Below are positions 36,852-46,566 of a DNA stretch of 64,000 nucleotides, piece after piece. The stretch lies in assembly GCA_944320105.1 (NCBI GenBank), contig CALUGA010000001.1, forward strand, positions 165,449-229,448, given 5' to 3'. The notes below the pieces were generated by a model that made no database searches, had not been told where the DNA came from, and saw only the letters and a program-made list of their open reading frames with translations. Both the position numbers and the translations under genes were made by a program. This DNA comes from an uncultured Prevotella sp. GTDB lineage: Bacteria; Bacteroidota; Bacteroidia; Bacteroidales; Bacteroidaceae. How positions within the stretch are numbered: the first letter of the stretch is position 1; each line of letters starts with the position of its first letter.

Positions 36852-37517
36852 ATGCCGTTTCCAATACATTTGGACATATTGAGTTTCATCTTCAAGGGCA
36901 TCTTGATAGGGATGATTGCCTCTGCCCCGATGGGGCCGGTGGGCGTGCTCTGTGTGCAGCGCACGCTCAACAAGGGGCGTTGGTACGGCTTCGTCACCGG
37001 CGTTGGCGCCGCGCTTAGCGACATCATCTACGCCGGGATAACCGGCCTGGGAATGAGCATCGTGATGGACTTCGTGAACAACCAGCAGAACAAGTTCTAC
37101 CTCCAGATTGTCGGCAGCCTGCTGCTGCTCGCCTTCGGGATATACACTTACCGCACCGACCCCACGCGCAATATGCACCGCTCCGGCACGAAGAAAGGCT
37201 CGCTGCTGCACAACGGCGTGACGGCTTTCCTCGTAACGTTCTCCAACCCGCTCATCATATTCCTCTTCCTCGCCTGCTACGCCCAGTTCGCTTTCGTGCT
37301 GCCAAACCATCCTTTCGAGATGTTCGTTGGCTTCCTTAGCATATTCATGGGCGCGATGCTGTGGTGGTTCGGCCTCACATGGCTCATAGACAAGATTCGC
37401 GGGAAGTTCGATGACAACGGCATAAGGATAATCAACCAGGTCATAGGGGCCGTGGTCATGATTTGTTCGGTGATCATGGTGTTCGGCACGGTGACCAACT
37501 TGTACAGGTTTTTCTGA
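36852..37517 (+). CDS. LysE/RhtB-family amino-acid exporter
   Basis: A 221-residue inner-membrane protein; I use the ATG at 36852 (MPFPIHLDILSF) because the first transmembrane helix and the family motif begin there, and the preceding stretch contains the divergent promoter. GMIASAPMGPVGVLCVQRTLNKG is the LysE signature, and six hydrophobic segments are visible, with PLIIFLFLAC in the fourth. By family it exports amino acids or small metabolites using proton motive force; the substrate is unknown. The next gene starts 7 bp after its stop. Confidence 0.88.
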   Translation: MPFPIHLDILSFIFKGILIGMIASAPMGPVGVLCVQRTLNKGRWYGFVTGVGAALSDIIYAGITGLGMSIVMDFVNNQQNKFYLQIVGSLLLLAFGIYTYRTDPTRNMHRSGTKKGSLLHNGVTAFLVTFSNPLIIFLFLACYAQFAFVLPNHPFEMFVGFLSIFMGAMLWWFGLTWLIDKIRGKFDDNGIRIINQVIGAVVMICSVIMVFGTVTNLYRFF

Positions 37518-37523
37518 CGGATC

Positions 37524-38066
37524 ATGTTCATAGCACAGCAACTTAGAAAGAAGAACATAGCGGAATATCTGCTTTATATGTGGCAGATAGAGGACACGAT
37601 AAGGGCCTTTGGCTGTTCCTTGTCGCGCATAAGGCGTGAGTATATCGACCGCTTTGACTACACCGAGGAGCAGAAAGAGGAGGAAACCGACTGGTTTGGC
37701 AACCTCATTAGGATGATGAACCAGGAAGGGTGCCGCGAGAAAGGCCACTTGCAGATAAACAAAGTGGTGATGCAACAGCTCGCGGAGCTGCACGCCCAAC
37801 TGCTGCAGAGTCCGCGCTACCCGTTCTACAACAGCGAGTATTACAAGGTGCTGCCGTTCATCGTGGAGCTTCGCAACCGCGGGGCGAACACCGACGAGAA
37901 CGAGGTGGAGACCTGCTTCAACTCGCTCTACGGCGTGATGATGCTCCGGCTTTCCAAAAAGCCCGTGACGCCAGCCACGGAGCATGCCGTCAAGGAAATA
38001 TCAACCTTGGTGGGGATGCTCAACGATTACTACCTCAAAGACCGCGAGGAGCCGCTTGAATTCTGA
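37524..38066 (+). CDS. DUF4924-family protein
   Basis: A 180-residue, soluble, mostly alpha-helical protein beginning MFIAQQLRKKNIAEYLLYMWQ, matching the Bacteroidetes-specific DUF4924 family of unknown role. No signal peptide, membrane segment or catalytic motif. It lies 7 bp after the LysE gene and 53 bp before rfbD, within a rightward housekeeping run. Confidence 0.8.
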   Translation: MFIAQQLRKKNIAEYLLYMWQIEDTIRAFGCSLSRIRREYIDRFDYTEEQKEEETDWFGNLIRMMNQEGCREKGHLQINKVVMQQLAELHAQLLQSPRYPFYNSEYYKVLPFIVELRNRGANTDENEVETCFNSLYGVMMLRLSKKPVTPATEHAVKEISTLVGMLNDYYLKDREEPLEF

Positions 38067-38118
38067 CGCTGCGCGGCCTTGCCACCTTTTTTCAAGACGA
38101 CAACGGAAACAAGAATAT

Positions 38119-38985
38119 ATGAACATACTTATCACAGGCTGCAACGGGCAGCTGGGAAACGAGATTCAGCTGCTTGAGGGCAGCTATCCGCAGCACACGT
38201 TCTTCAACACCGACGTGAGGCAACTCGACATCACAGACCAAAAGGCCGTGGACGCCTTCGTGGCCGACAATGCAATAGACTGCATAGTGAACTGCGCGGC
38301 GTACACCGCCGTTGACCGTGCAGAGGGCGACAAGGAGCTTTGCACCGCGCTCAACACGGTGGCCCCTGCCTACCTCGCCGCTGCGGTGGAGAGGCGCGGC
38401 GGAACGATGGTTCAGGTGTCAACGGACTACGTATTCAACGGAACGGCCCACGTTCCCTACCGCGAGGACGACACGCCGTCGCCCGACAGCGTTTACGGCA
38501 ACACCAAGCTGGCAGGCGAACTGGGCGCCACAAAGCTCTGCCGCCGCACGATGATAGTGCGCACGGCGTGGCTTTATTCTTCATTTGGCAATAACTTCGT
38601 GAAGACGATGCTGCGTCTTGGCCGCGAGAAAGAGGAGCTGGGAGTGGTCTTCGACCAGATAGGCACGCCCACGTATGCCCGCGACCTTGCCGTGGCCATA
38701 ATGGCAGCGGTGGACAAGGGCGTTGTGCCGGGCGTCTACCACTTCTCCGATGAGGGCGTGTGCAGCTGGTACGACTTCGCCAAGGCCATCCACCGCATGG
38801 CCGGAATCACGTCGTGCCATGTGCGCCCGCTTCACACTTCGGAATACCCCACGCCCGCCAAGCGCCCGCCATACAGCGTGCTCGACAAGACAAAGATAAA
38901 GCAGACTTACGGCATTGAGATACCCCACTGGGAGGAATCGCTGGCCGACTGCATGAAGATATTGTTGCAACAGGATAACGACTGA
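38119..38985 (+). CDS. rfbD: dTDP-4-dehydrorhamnose reductase
   Basis: A 288-residue NAD(P)H-dependent SDR that makes dTDP-L-rhamnose in the last step of its synthesis. The start at 38119 gives MNILITGCNGQLGNE, the Rossmann GxxGxxG. VQVSTDYVFNG supplies the catalytic Thr/Ser and the YGNTKLAGE motif gives the YxxxK pair. The usual partners rfbB and rfbC are not adjacent; rfbA is at 50414-51280 on the other strand. The next gene, prfC, starts 9 bp later. Confidence 0.93.
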   Translation: MNILITGCNGQLGNEIQLLEGSYPQHTFFNTDVRQLDITDQKAVDAFVADNAIDCIVNCAAYTAVDRAEGDKELCTALNTVAPAYLAAAVERRGGTMVQVSTDYVFNGTAHVPYREDDTPSPDSVYGNTKLAGELGATKLCRRTMIVRTAWLYSSFGNNFVKTMLRLGREKEELGVVFDQIGTPTYARDLAVAIMAAVDKGVVPGVYHFSDEGVCSWYDFAKAIHRMAGITSCHVRPLHTSEYPTPAKRPPYSVLDKTKIKQTYGIEIPHWEESLADCMKILLQQDND

Positions 38986-38994
38986 CACTATTTT

Positions 38995-40563
38995 ATGAAC
39001 CAAGAGATAGAAAGAAGGCGGACCTTCGCCATCATCTCGCACCCCGACGCGGGAAAGACAACGCTCACGGAGAAGTTCCTTCTCTTCGGCGGACAGATAC
39101 AAGTGGCCGGAGCCGTGAAGAGTAACAAGATACGGAAGACGGCAACCTCCGACTGGATGGACATCGAGAAGCAGCGCGGAATATCTGTCTCCACCTCGGT
39201 GATGGAGTTCGACTACGAGGGCTACAAGGTCAACATACTCGACACCCCGGGCCACCAGGACTTCGCAGAGGACACATACCGCACGCTGACCGCCGTCGAC
39301 TCGGCCATCATCGTGGTTGACAGCGCCAAGGGAGTGGAGACGCAGACGCGCAAGCTCATGACCGTTTGCCGAATGAGAAACACCCCCGTGATAATCTTCG
39401 TCAACAAGATGGACCGCGAAGGGCGCGACCCCTTCGACCTCTTGGACGAGCTGGAGAAGGAGCTTGAGATAAAGGTGAGGCCGCTGTCGTGGCCCATCAA
39501 CCAAGGCCAACGCTTCAAGGGAGTGTATAACATATATGAGGGGAAGCTCGACCTCTTCACCCCCGACAAGCAGAGAGTGACCGACAAGGTGGAAGTGGAC
39601 ATATCCGGCAGCGAGCTTGACGAGCGCGTGGGCGCTGCCGACGCGCAGAAACTGCGCGACGATTTGGAGCTTGTCGATGGCGTTTACCCCGAGTTCAGCG
39701 TAGATGACTACCGCGCCGCCGAGGTGGCTCCGGTGTTCTTCGGCTCCGCCCTCAACAACTTCGGAGTGCAGGAGCTGCTCAACTGCTTCGTGGAGATAGC
39801 CCCCAGCCCACGCCAAACCAAGGCCGAGGAGCGCATGGTAAGCCCTGAGGAGCCAAAGTTCACGGGCTTCATCTTCAAGATAACGGCCAACATCGACCCC
39901 AACCACCGCTCGTGCATTGCCTTCTGCAAGGTGTGCAGCGGCAAGTTCGTGCGCAACCAGCCCTACCTCCACGTTAGGTTGGGCAAGACGGTGCGCTTCT
40001 CCTCGCCCACGCAGTTCATGGCGCAGCGCAAAAGCACCATCGACGAGGCTTACCCGGGCGACATCGTAGGCCTGCCCGACAACGGCATATTCAAGATTGG
40101 CGACACGCTCACCGAGGGCGAGCAGCTCCACTTCCGCGGCTTGCCGAGCTTCTCGCCGGAGATGTTCAAGTACATTGAGAACGACGACCCAATGAAGTCG
40201 AAGCAGCTGCAGAAAGGCATCGACCAGCTGATGGACGAGGGCGTGGCTCAGCTCTTCGTCAACCAGTTCAATGGGCGCAAGATAATCGGCACTGTGGGCC
40301 AACTTCAGTTTGAGGTGATACAGTACCGCCTTGAGAACGAGTACAATGCCAAGTGCCGCTGGGAGCCGGTTCACCTCTACAAGGCTTGCTGGATAGAGAG
40401 CGACGACGAGGCCGAGCTTGACAACTTCAAGAAGCGCAAGTACCAGTACATGGCCAAGGACAAGGATGGCCGCGACGTGTTCCTGGCCGACAGCGGCTAC
40501 GTGCTCAGCATGGCGCAGGAAGACTTCAAGCACATCAAGTTCCACTTCACCAGCGAGTTCTGA
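38995..40563 (+). CDS. prfC: Peptide chain release factor 3
   Basis: A 522-residue translational GTPase that recycles RF1/RF2 from the ribosome. G1 is [14 protein letters not shown], the switch region contains [13 protein letters not shown]3 is [15 protein letters not shown] and G4 is [11 protein letters not shown]. Domain II and the C-terminal RF3 domain ([30 protein letters not shown]) are complete. A long open frame on the opposite strand (674 codons) is a composition artefact. Confidence 0.96.
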   Translation: MNQEIERRRTFAIISHPDAGKTTLTEKFLLFGGQIQVAGAVKSNKIRKTATSDWMDIEKQRGISVSTSVMEFDYEGYKVNILDTPGHQDFAEDTYRTLTAVDSAIIVVDSAKGVETQTRKLMTVCRMRNTPVIIFVNKMDREGRDPFDLLDELEKELEIKVRPLSWPINQGQRFKGVYNIYEGKLDLFTPDKQRVTDKVEVDISGSELDERVGAADAQKLRDDLELVDGVYPEFSVDDYRAAEVAPVFFGSALNNFGVQELLNCFVEIAPSPRQTKAEERMVSPEEPKFTGFIFKITANIDPNHRSCIAFCKVCSGKFVRNQPYLHVRLGKTVRFSSPTQFMAQRKSTIDEAYPGDIVGLPDNGIFKIGDTLTEGEQLHFRGLPSFSPEMFKYIENDDPMKSKQLQKGIDQLMDEGVAQLFVNQFNGRKIIGTVGQLQFEVIQYRLENEYNAKCRWEPVHLYKACWIESDDEAELDNFKKRKYQYMAKDKDGRDVFLADSGYVLSMAQEDFKHIKFHFTSEF

Positions 40564-40617
40564 ACTCCCCGTGACCCGGGCGCAAGGGCAGCGCCGATGG
40601 CACACGGAGTGGGCGAA

Positions 40618-40780
40618 ATATGTTTACAAAGGTCACCCTGCGAGCTGCCTCCGGGCATATGGCCTTGCGAAAGAGGCCGTTTTGCAGTGCCGAACGGCCT
40701 GTTTGGCCGCCCCGAACGGCCTGTTTCGCGATGCAAAACGGCACGTATCGCAACTTGTTGAGGCTCAGCGGGTTGCCTAA
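40618..40780. repeat. Dispersed palindromic intergenic repeat, copy C
   Basis: Begins with ATGTTTACAAAGG and carries GGCCGTTTTGCAGTGCC, two CGAACGGCCTGTTT words and GATGCAAAACGGC, so that outer and inner halves pair. It lies in the 308-bp gap after prfC, where nothing else is visible apart from the tsaC leader. Confidence 0.65.
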
Positions 40781-40871
40781 AAGGCTAAAAATATTTACAC
40801 ACCCATGCCGTCGGCGGTTACAAAGCCGGGCGGCGGAATGTTGAAAACGATAAAAAGAAAGGAACAAGGAA

Positions 40872-41441
40872 ATGACACAGGAAGAAGACATAAGGCGCGC
40901 CGTGGAGACGATGAGGAACGGCGGCGTGATACTCTATCCCACCGACACCGTGTGGGGCATAGGCTGCGACGCCACCAACCCTGAGGCCGTGGCCAAGGTG
41001 TACGCCATAAAGCAGCGTTCCGACTCGAAGGCCATGATATGCCTCGTGGACAGCGACGCGCGCCTGCAGCGGTATGTGCGCAACGTGCCTGAGGTGGCTT
41101 GGCAGCTCATCGACTGCGCCGAGCGGCCGCTCACCGTCATACTCGATGGTGCCACGGGCCTGGCGCCAAACCTCATTGCCGACGACGGCAGCGTGGCGCT
41201 GCGCATCACCAACGAGCCGTTTTCCAAGCAGCTGTGCTACCGTTTCCAGAAAGCCATTGTCTCCACCTCGGCCAACATCTCCGGCCAGCCTGCCGCGCAG
41301 AACTACTGCGACATTGCCCCTGAGCTGCTTGAGGCCGTTGACTACGTGTGCTGGAGCCGCCGTCAGGAGCACAAGCCGCACAAGCCGTCGAGCATCGTGC
41401 GCCTGAAGATTAATGGGGAGGTAGACATCATAAGGCAATGA
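40872..41441 (+). CDS. tsaC: Threonylcarbamoyl-AMP synthase (TsaC/YrdC family)
   Basis: A 189-residue enzyme making threonylcarbamoyl-AMP from threonine, bicarbonate and ATP for the t6A37 tRNA modification. YPTDTVWGIGCDA is the family N-terminal motif, the AIKQRSDSKAMICLV segment gives the substrate-binding KxR..SK residues, and VSTSANISG is the conserved ATP-binding loop. Length fits a stand-alone TsaC without the Sua5 domain. Its stop overlaps the start of the ClC gene (ATGA), so the two are translationally coupled. Confidence 0.93.
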   Translation: MTQEEDIRRAVETMRNGGVILYPTDTVWGIGCDATNPEAVAKVYAIKQRSDSKAMICLVDSDARLQRYVRNVPEVAWQLIDCAERPLTVILDGATGLAPNLIADDGSVALRITNEPFSKQLCYRFQKAIVSTSANISGQPAAQNYCDIAPELLEAVDYVCWSRRQEHKPHKPSSIVRLKINGEVDIIRQ

Positions 41442-43246
41442 CGGGCGAGGGTATAGCTGCCGAGGGGCAGACGGCATTCCAGCGGGTGCTTGAATGGCGT
41501 GAGAAACACATCAGCGAGCGCACGTTCATACTCATGCTTGCGCTGGCGGTGGGCTTCTTCTGTGCCGTGGCGGCGTTCCTGCTGCACTGGATAATAGGGC
41601 AGATTGCCATGCTGCTCACAAGCTCGTTCAACGAGCGGTCGGCCAACTGGCTCTACCTTGTTTACCCCGTCATAGGCATTTACCTTACTGCCCTTTTCGT
41701 GAAATACATCGTAAAGGACAACATAAGCCACGGAATAACGCGCATACTCTACGCCATCAGCAGCAAGCGCAGCCGCCTCAGGGGCCACAACTGCTGGTCG
41801 TCGGTTATTGCATCGGCCATAACCATCGGCTTTGGAGGCTCGGTGGGAGCCGAGGCCCCAATCGTGCTCACCGGCTCGGCCATAGGCTCCAACCTCGGCA
41901 AGCTGTTCAAGATGGACAACAAGACGCTGATGCTGCTCGTGGGCTGCGGCGCAGCTGGTGCCATAGCCGGAATATTCAAGGCTCCGATAGCCGGCCTCGT
42001 GTTCACGCTCGAGGTGCTCATGATAGACCTTACCATGGCCTCGCTCCTGCCGATACTCATATCCTGCGTTACGGCCACGTGCTTCACATACATCTTCAGC
42101 GGCTCTACGGCCCTCTTCACCTTCCAGCTCGACGCGCCGTGGACGGTGGAGCGCGTGCCTGCCAACATCCTGCTGGGCATCACCTGCGGCCTGCTGAGCC
42201 TCTACTTCATCCGCGCCATGACGCTCTGCGAGGATATGTTTGCCCGCTTCAAGGACAAGCCCTACGTAAAGCTGCTCATAGGCGGCAGCATGCTGAGCCT
42301 GCTCATCTTCTTCTTCCCGTCGCTTTTCGGCGAGGGATACCACGACATAAACCTGCTGCTGGGCGGCTCTACGGAGGCCGACTGGAACGGCATCATGCAC
42401 AACTCGCTCTTCTCCGGCCACGGCAACCTGCTCGTGGTCTACGGCCTGCTCGTGCTCCTTACCAAGGTGTTTGCCACCTCGGCCACCAACGGTGGGGGCG
42501 GCTGCGGCGGTACGTTCGCCCCGAGCCTCTTCGTGGGCTGCTTCTGCGGCTTCCTCTTCGCGCGGCTGTGGAATATGTATGAGGTGGGCGTGTATGTGCC
42601 TGAGAAGAACTTCGCGCTGCTCGGCATGGCCGGGGTGATGTCGGGGGTGATGCACGCCCCGCTCACTGGCATATTCCTCATAGCCGAGATAACGGGAGGC
42701 TACGCCCTCTTCCTGCCGCTGATGATAGTGAGCGTGTGCTCTTACCTCACCATTATAATCTTTGAGCCGCACAGCATCTACGGCATGCGGCTGGCGCGCC
42801 AGGGCAAGCTGATAACCCACCACACTGACCACGCCATACTCACGCTGATGAGCCTCGACAGCGTGATAGACCGCGACTACACGGCCGTGGCGCCCGACAT
42901 GGAGCTTAGTACCATAGTACACAAGATCAGCCGCAGCCGCAACAGCTTCCTGCCGGTGCTCGATGCGGCGGGCAACTTGCTCGGCGAAATCTACATAACG
43001 CGCATACGCCACGTGGTGTTCCGCACCGAACTGTACCACCACTTCACGGCTGCACAGCTCATGGCTCCGCCCGCCGCCACACTGCGCGACGACGAGCCGA
43101 TGGCCGGGGTGATGGCTGCCTTCGACCGCACTCATGCCGACTGGCTGCCTGTGCTCGATGCCGACGGCCACCTGAAGGGCTACATCTCGCGGCAGAAGAT
43201 GTACGGCATGTACCGCAAGATGGTGGCCGACATGAGCGAAGACTGA
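41438..43246 (+). CDS. ClC-family chloride channel/transporter with CBS domains
   Basis: A 602-residue membrane protein with about ten or more hydrophobic segments. The ion-path motifs are recognisable: FGGSVGAEAPIV (the GREGP equivalent, with the gating Glu retained), AGIFKAPIAGLVF and GGCGGTFAPSLFVG (the GxFxP loop). Residues about 460-600 hold two CBS domains (SFLPVLDAAGNLLGEIYI, DWLPVLDADGHLKGYI) that would sense nucleotides. The retained gating Glu suggests a chloride/proton exchanger rather than a channel. Start codon overlaps the end of tsaC. Confidence 0.92.
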   Translation: MTGEGIAAEGQTAFQRVLEWREKHISERTFILMLALAVGFFCAVAAFLLHWIIGQIAMLLTSSFNERSANWLYLVYPVIGIYLTALFVKYIVKDNISHGITRILYAISSKRSRLRGHNCWSSVIASAITIGFGGSVGAEAPIVLTGSAIGSNLGKLFKMDNKTLMLLVGCGAAGAIAGIFKAPIAGLVFTLEVLMIDLTMASLLPILISCVTATCFTYIFSGSTALFTFQLDAPWTVERVPANILLGITCGLLSLYFIRAMTLCEDMFARFKDKPYVKLLIGGSMLSLLIFFFPSLFGEGYHDINLLLGGSTEADWNGIMHNSLFSGHGNLLVVYGLLVLLTKVFATSATNGGGGCGGTFAPSLFVGCFCGFLFARLWNMYEVGVYVPEKNFALLGMAGVMSGVMHAPLTGIFLIAEITGGYALFLPLMIVSVCSYLTIIIFEPHSIYGMRLARQGKLITHHTDHAILTLMSLDSVIDRDYTAVAPDMELSTIVHKISRSRNSFLPVLDAAGNLLGEIYITRIRHVVFRTELYHHFTAAQLMAPPAATLRDDEPMAGVMAAFDRTHADWLPVLDADGHLKGYISRQKMYGMYRKMVADMSED

Positions 43247-43250
43247 TGGA

Positions 43251-43282
43251 AATTAAGAATTAAGAGTTAAGAATTAAGAATT
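43251..43282. repeat. AATTAAG tandem micro-repeat
   Basis: Four and a half imperfect copies of the seven-base unit AATTAAG/AGTTAAG directly after the ClC stop codon. Non-coding; no function seen. Confidence 0.6.
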
Positions 43283-43398
43283 GGCTGCGCCTTGTCTTTG
43301 CCCTGTCGGGGTGGCAGGCGTTTCCCCGAATGTAAAAGCCAATATCCGCCCCTGCGTGGAAAGGGAGGCATGGCGAGTTTTTTTAATTGACAACGATA

Positions 43399-44379
43399 AT
43401 GAAGAAAGAAGACCTTAAGATAGTGTTCATGGGTACGCCGGAGTTCGCCGTCGAGACGTTGCGGGCTTTGGTGGAGAATGGCTATAATGTCGTGGCCGTG
43501 GTGACGCAGCCCGACAAGCCCGTAGGCCGCCACGGCAGCGTGCTCCAGCCATCGGCTGTAAAACAGTATGCGCAGTCGGTGGGCTTGCCGGTGTTGCAGC
43601 CAGTGAAGATGAAAGACCCTGAGTTTGTGGAGCAACTGCGCTCTTACGGAGCCAACCTGCAGGTGGTGGTGGCGTTCAGGATGCTGCCCGAGGTGGTGTG
43701 GGCCATGCCAGAGTATGGCACGTTCAATGTCCACGCGGCCTTGCTGCCGCAGTACCGGGGGGCTGCCCCCATCAACTGGGCGGTGATAAACGGCGAGACG
43801 CGCACGGGCATCTCTACTTTCTTCCTCGACCACGACATCGACACCGGCCGCGTGATAATGCGCGAGCCGTTCGACATACTGCCCGACTTCGATGCCGGCG
43901 ACGTTTACGACGGGCTTATGCGCCTCGGGGCCGATGTGTGCTTGCGCACGCTCCAGATGATAATTGAGGCCGATGGCCATCCGCGCGCCATACCGCAGGA
44001 GGAGCTTTTTGCCGAAGGCGAGGAGTTGCATCCCGCCCCAAAGATTTTCAATGAAACCTGTGAGATATCGTGGGCAAGGCCGGCCGAGGCAGTGCGCAAC
44101 TTCATACGTGGCCTCAGTCCTCATCCGGGAGCGTGGACAACGCTTGTGGGTGCCGATGGCAAGCGCACGGTGCTGAAGATATTTTCTGTTGAGCCGGAGC
44201 TTGCCGACTGCGGCTGCGATGCAGGTACGCTGCTGCGCCATGGCCGCCAGTTGGCCGTGGCGGCGGGCGACGGCAAGGCCGTGGTGGTGCGCGAGCTGCA
44301 GGCCGCAGGCAAGAAGCGCATGGCCTCGGCCGACTTCCTCAACGGCATGAAGGACATAGAAGAATGCCACGTGGAATAA
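43399..44379 (+). CDS. fmt: Methionyl-tRNA formyltransferase
   Basis: A 326-residue enzyme formylating initiator Met-tRNA. I use the ATG at 43399 (MKKEDLKIVFMGTPEFAVE); a TTG 12 bp upstream is less likely. VHAALLPQYRGAAPINWAVINGE holds the folate-binding and catalytic region (N-x-H), and residues about 215-320 form the C-terminal tRNA-binding domain. It is typical in length and runs in the housekeeping direction, followed by a small-protein gene. Confidence 0.95.
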   Translation: MKKEDLKIVFMGTPEFAVETLRALVENGYNVVAVVTQPDKPVGRHGSVLQPSAVKQYAQSVGLPVLQPVKMKDPEFVEQLRSYGANLQVVVAFRMLPEVVWAMPEYGTFNVHAALLPQYRGAAPINWAVINGETRTGISTFFLDHDIDTGRVIMREPFDILPDFDAGDVYDGLMRLGADVCLRTLQMIIEADGHPRAIPQEELFAEGEELHPAPKIFNETCEISWARPAEAVRNFIRGLSPHPGAWTTLVGADGKRTVLKIFSVEPELADCGCDAGTLLRHGRQLAVAAGDGKAVVVRELQAAGKKRMASADFLNGMKDIEECHVE

Positions 44380-44455
44380 ATAGTAGCCTTCCTGCATAAT
44401 AAATCATGGCTTCCGGCGTTTCTTTGATATAACAGTCAAATAACGAAAGGAGCCT

Positions 44456-44584
44456 ATGAAGTATTTTACGCAAGAAGCTATGAACCCCAGCGAGCGCACG
44501 CTGGACTTGATAAGGACTATAGCTTACACTTACAGAGTAATAAAAATGGCAGACGGCACCAAGGCGTCGTTCTGCCTGAACTGA
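44456..44584 (+). CDS. Conserved-type small protein of 42 residues
   Basis: An ATG preceded by AAAGGAG at good spacing opens MKYFTQEAMNPSERTLDLIR and closes with ASFCLN. The pattern of a short helix with TLxxIRxxAxxYxV followed by a terminal LN is one I recall from small Bacteroidetes proteins of unknown function. No signal peptide. It sits 76 bp after fmt and 7 bp before rpe, so it is probably cotranslated with rpe. No function is assigned. Confidence 0.7.
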   Translation: MKYFTQEAMNPSERTLDLIRTIAYTYRVIKMADGTKASFCLN

Positions 44585-44591
44585 CAACGAC

Positions 44592-45251
44592 ATGGCAATG
44601 GTTTCACCGTCGCTGCTTGCAGCCGACTTCCTGCGGCTCGACAGCGAGATTGAGATGATAAACCGCAGTGAGGCCGACTGGCTTCACCTCGACGTGATGG
44701 ACGGCGTGTTTGTGCCTAACATATCGTTCGGCTTCCCCGTGATGGAAGCCGTGGCTAAGGCTTGCCGCAAACCGCTCGACGTGCATTTCATGATTGTCCA
44801 CCCGGAGAACTACATACGCCAGACGGCGCGCCTCGGCGCGATGATGATGAACGTACACTACGAGGCGTGTACGCATCTGCACCGCACCGTGCAGGAGATA
44901 CACGACGCGGGCATGAAGGCGGGCGTTACGCTCAACCCAACCACGCCCGTGGCCATGCTCGAGGACATCATAGGGCAGCTCGACATGGTGCTGCTCATGA
45001 GCGTAAACCCGGGTTTCGGCGGGCAGGACTTCATTGAGAACACCATAGCCAAGGTGGGTCGGCTGCGCCGCCTCATTGCCGAGAGTGGCTCAAGTGCGCT
45101 CATCGAGGTGGACGGAGGGGTGCAGGCCGAGACCGCCCCGCGCCTCGTGGCGGCAGGCGTCGATGTGCTCGTAAGCGGCAGCTATGTGTTCAAGAGTGCC
45201 CACCCGGAGCAAGCCATCAGCAGCCTCAGGGCGTTAGGGCGCACCGTGTGA
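44592..45251 (+). CDS. rpe: Ribulose-phosphate 3-epimerase
   Basis: A 219-residue TIM-barrel enzyme interconverting ribulose-5-phosphate and xylulose-5-phosphate. Start motif MVSPSLLAADFLRL, catalytic Asp in HLDVMDGVFVPNISFG, metal His in DVHFMIV, MSVNPGFGGQDF, and the second Asp in IEVDGGVQ. All residues expected of the Fe/Zn-dependent family are present. It ends the rightward run; a terminator follows. Confidence 0.96.
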   Translation: MAMVSPSLLAADFLRLDSEIEMINRSEADWLHLDVMDGVFVPNISFGFPVMEAVAKACRKPLDVHFMIVHPENYIRQTARLGAMMMNVHYEACTHLHRTVQEIHDAGMKAGVTLNPTTPVAMLEDIIGQLDMVLLMSVNPGFGGQDFIENTIAKVGRLRRLIAESGSSALIEVDGGVQAETAPRLVAAGVDVLVSGSYVFKSAHPEQAISSLRALGRTV

Positions 45252-45263
45252 GGATGCAATTGG

Positions 45264-45303
45264 GCCCAATGCCGCGTAACACAATGTTCACGCGGCATTG
45301 GGC
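45264..45303 (+). terminator. Terminator after rpe
   Basis: GCCCAATGCCGCG pairs with CGCGGCATTGGGC, followed by TTTATTGTTTT, 13 bp after the stop codon. Confidence 0.9.
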
Positions 45304-45375
45304 TTTATTGTTTTACATTCGTATTTGCCTTTGTTTTCCTGCGTTTTTGTTTCAAAGTTGAACTGATGTCTGTGC

Positions 45376-46446
45376 ATGGCGGCAGACCGATTGCATATCA
45401 TTACCGACTCCGGTGAGCGGGTTGAGGCTGTTGCGCCGGTGATAATCTCGGCCAGCAGGGCTACGGACATTCCGGCGTTTTATGCCGAATGGTTCTTCCG
45501 CAGGCTTGACAGGGGGTACTGCGTGTGGGTGAATCCGTTCAACAGGAAGCCGACTTATGTGTCGTTCGAGCGGTGCAAGGTGGTAGTGTTCTGGACAAAG
45601 AACCCGGCGCCAATGCAGCCTTACCTGCATAGGCTCGACGAACGCGGCATACACTATTATTTCCAGATGACGCTCAACGACTACGGGGAGGAGGGCTTTG
45701 AACCGTGTGTGCCGCCGCTTGCTGAGCGTGTGGAGACGTTCCGGCGGCTGTCGGGTATGTTGGGGCCGGGGCGTGTGGTGTGGCGGTTTGACCCGCTCAT
45801 CGTTACGCCAAGGCTCACGCCGCGGCAGCTTCTCGGCAGGATATGGCGGTTGGGCAACATGATTGAGGGCTGCACGGAGCGACTGGTGTTCAGCTTTGTA
45901 GACGTGGCCGGATATCGCAAGGTGCAGGCCAACCTCGCCGCCGAGAGTGGAGCGTTTACCAAGGAAACCGCTATTTCGGCAGAGCCGGGTGCCGCGCAGC
46001 AGTTGGAGCTGGCCGCTGGGCTGGCACGGCTGCGCGATGCTTGGGCGGAGCGGGGCTGGCGGCTGGAGCTGGCCACTTGCGCCGAATCCATTGATTTGTC
46101 GTCATACGGCATCATGCACAGCCGCTGCATCGATGGCGAACTGATGGAGAGGCTCTTTGGCGACGACTTCGAGCTAGTGTTTTACTTGCGTACCGGCAGG
46201 CTGCCCGAGCGCGATATGTATGGCAACTATCCGGTATTGCCTGCCGAAAGGCGCGACATGAAGGACAAGGGGCAGCGCAAGGTGTGCGGCTGCATGGTGA
46301 GCAAGGACATCGGTATGTATGACACGTGCGGCCATTTCTGCGCGTACTGCTATGCCAATGCGAGCCGTGAGCGGGTGCAGAAGAACATGGCAGGCCATAG
46401 GCCCGAATGCGAAAGCTTGGTTGGCTTTGCGGCGCGCGACAATTGA
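45376..46446 (+). CDS. DUF1848-family Fe-S-type protein
   Basis: A 356-residue cytoplasmic protein matching DUF1848: IISASRATDIPAFYAEWF near the start, FWTKNPAPM, VVWRFDPLI, and a C-terminal cysteine cluster (CGCMVSKDIGMYDTCGHFC followed by YCYAN). The cysteine arrangement suggests an iron-sulfur cluster and a relationship to radical-SAM-like enzymes, but the reaction is unknown. It is isolated between terminators on both sides, so it is a single-gene unit. Confidence 0.85.
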   Translation: MAADRLHIITDSGERVEAVAPVIISASRATDIPAFYAEWFFRRLDRGYCVWVNPFNRKPTYVSFERCKVVVFWTKNPAPMQPYLHRLDERGIHYYFQMTLNDYGEEGFEPCVPPLAERVETFRRLSGMLGPGRVVWRFDPLIVTPRLTPRQLLGRIWRLGNMIEGCTERLVFSFVDVAGYRKVQANLAAESGAFTKETAISAEPGAAQQLELAAGLARLRDAWAERGWRLELATCAESIDLSSYGIMHSRCIDGELMERLFGDDFELVFYLRTGRLPERDMYGNYPVLPAERRDMKDKGQRKVCGCMVSKDIGMYDTCGHFCAYCYANASRERVQKNMAGHRPECESLVGFAARDN

Positions 46447-46501
46447 AAAGCCTTTGCCTCACGGTGCCTTACAGCGGGCAGTCGTATGGCAAAGGCTTTT
46501 T
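46446..46501. terminator. Shared terminator between DUF1848 and ECF sigma genes
   Basis: AAAAGCCTTTGCC pairs with GGCAAAGGCTTTTT; it lies between two convergent genes and has T-tracts in both directions. Confidence 0.8.
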
Positions 46502-46566
46502 GAGCCAATCGTGGTTATTTTGTTTGAGGTAAGTCTCCTGCGCTTCGCCTTTCAGCTCGGCGTTGG

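Noticed and set aside
38581-40605. 674-codon leftward frame opposite prfC
   Set aside because: It is antisense to a perfectly conserved release factor gene and reflects codon bias at high GC; its translation has no domain.
41363-43171. 602-codon leftward frame opposite the ClC gene
   Set aside because: Antisense shadow: its sequence is His/Glu-rich repeats without hydrophobic segments, whereas the rightward frame has all ClC motifs.
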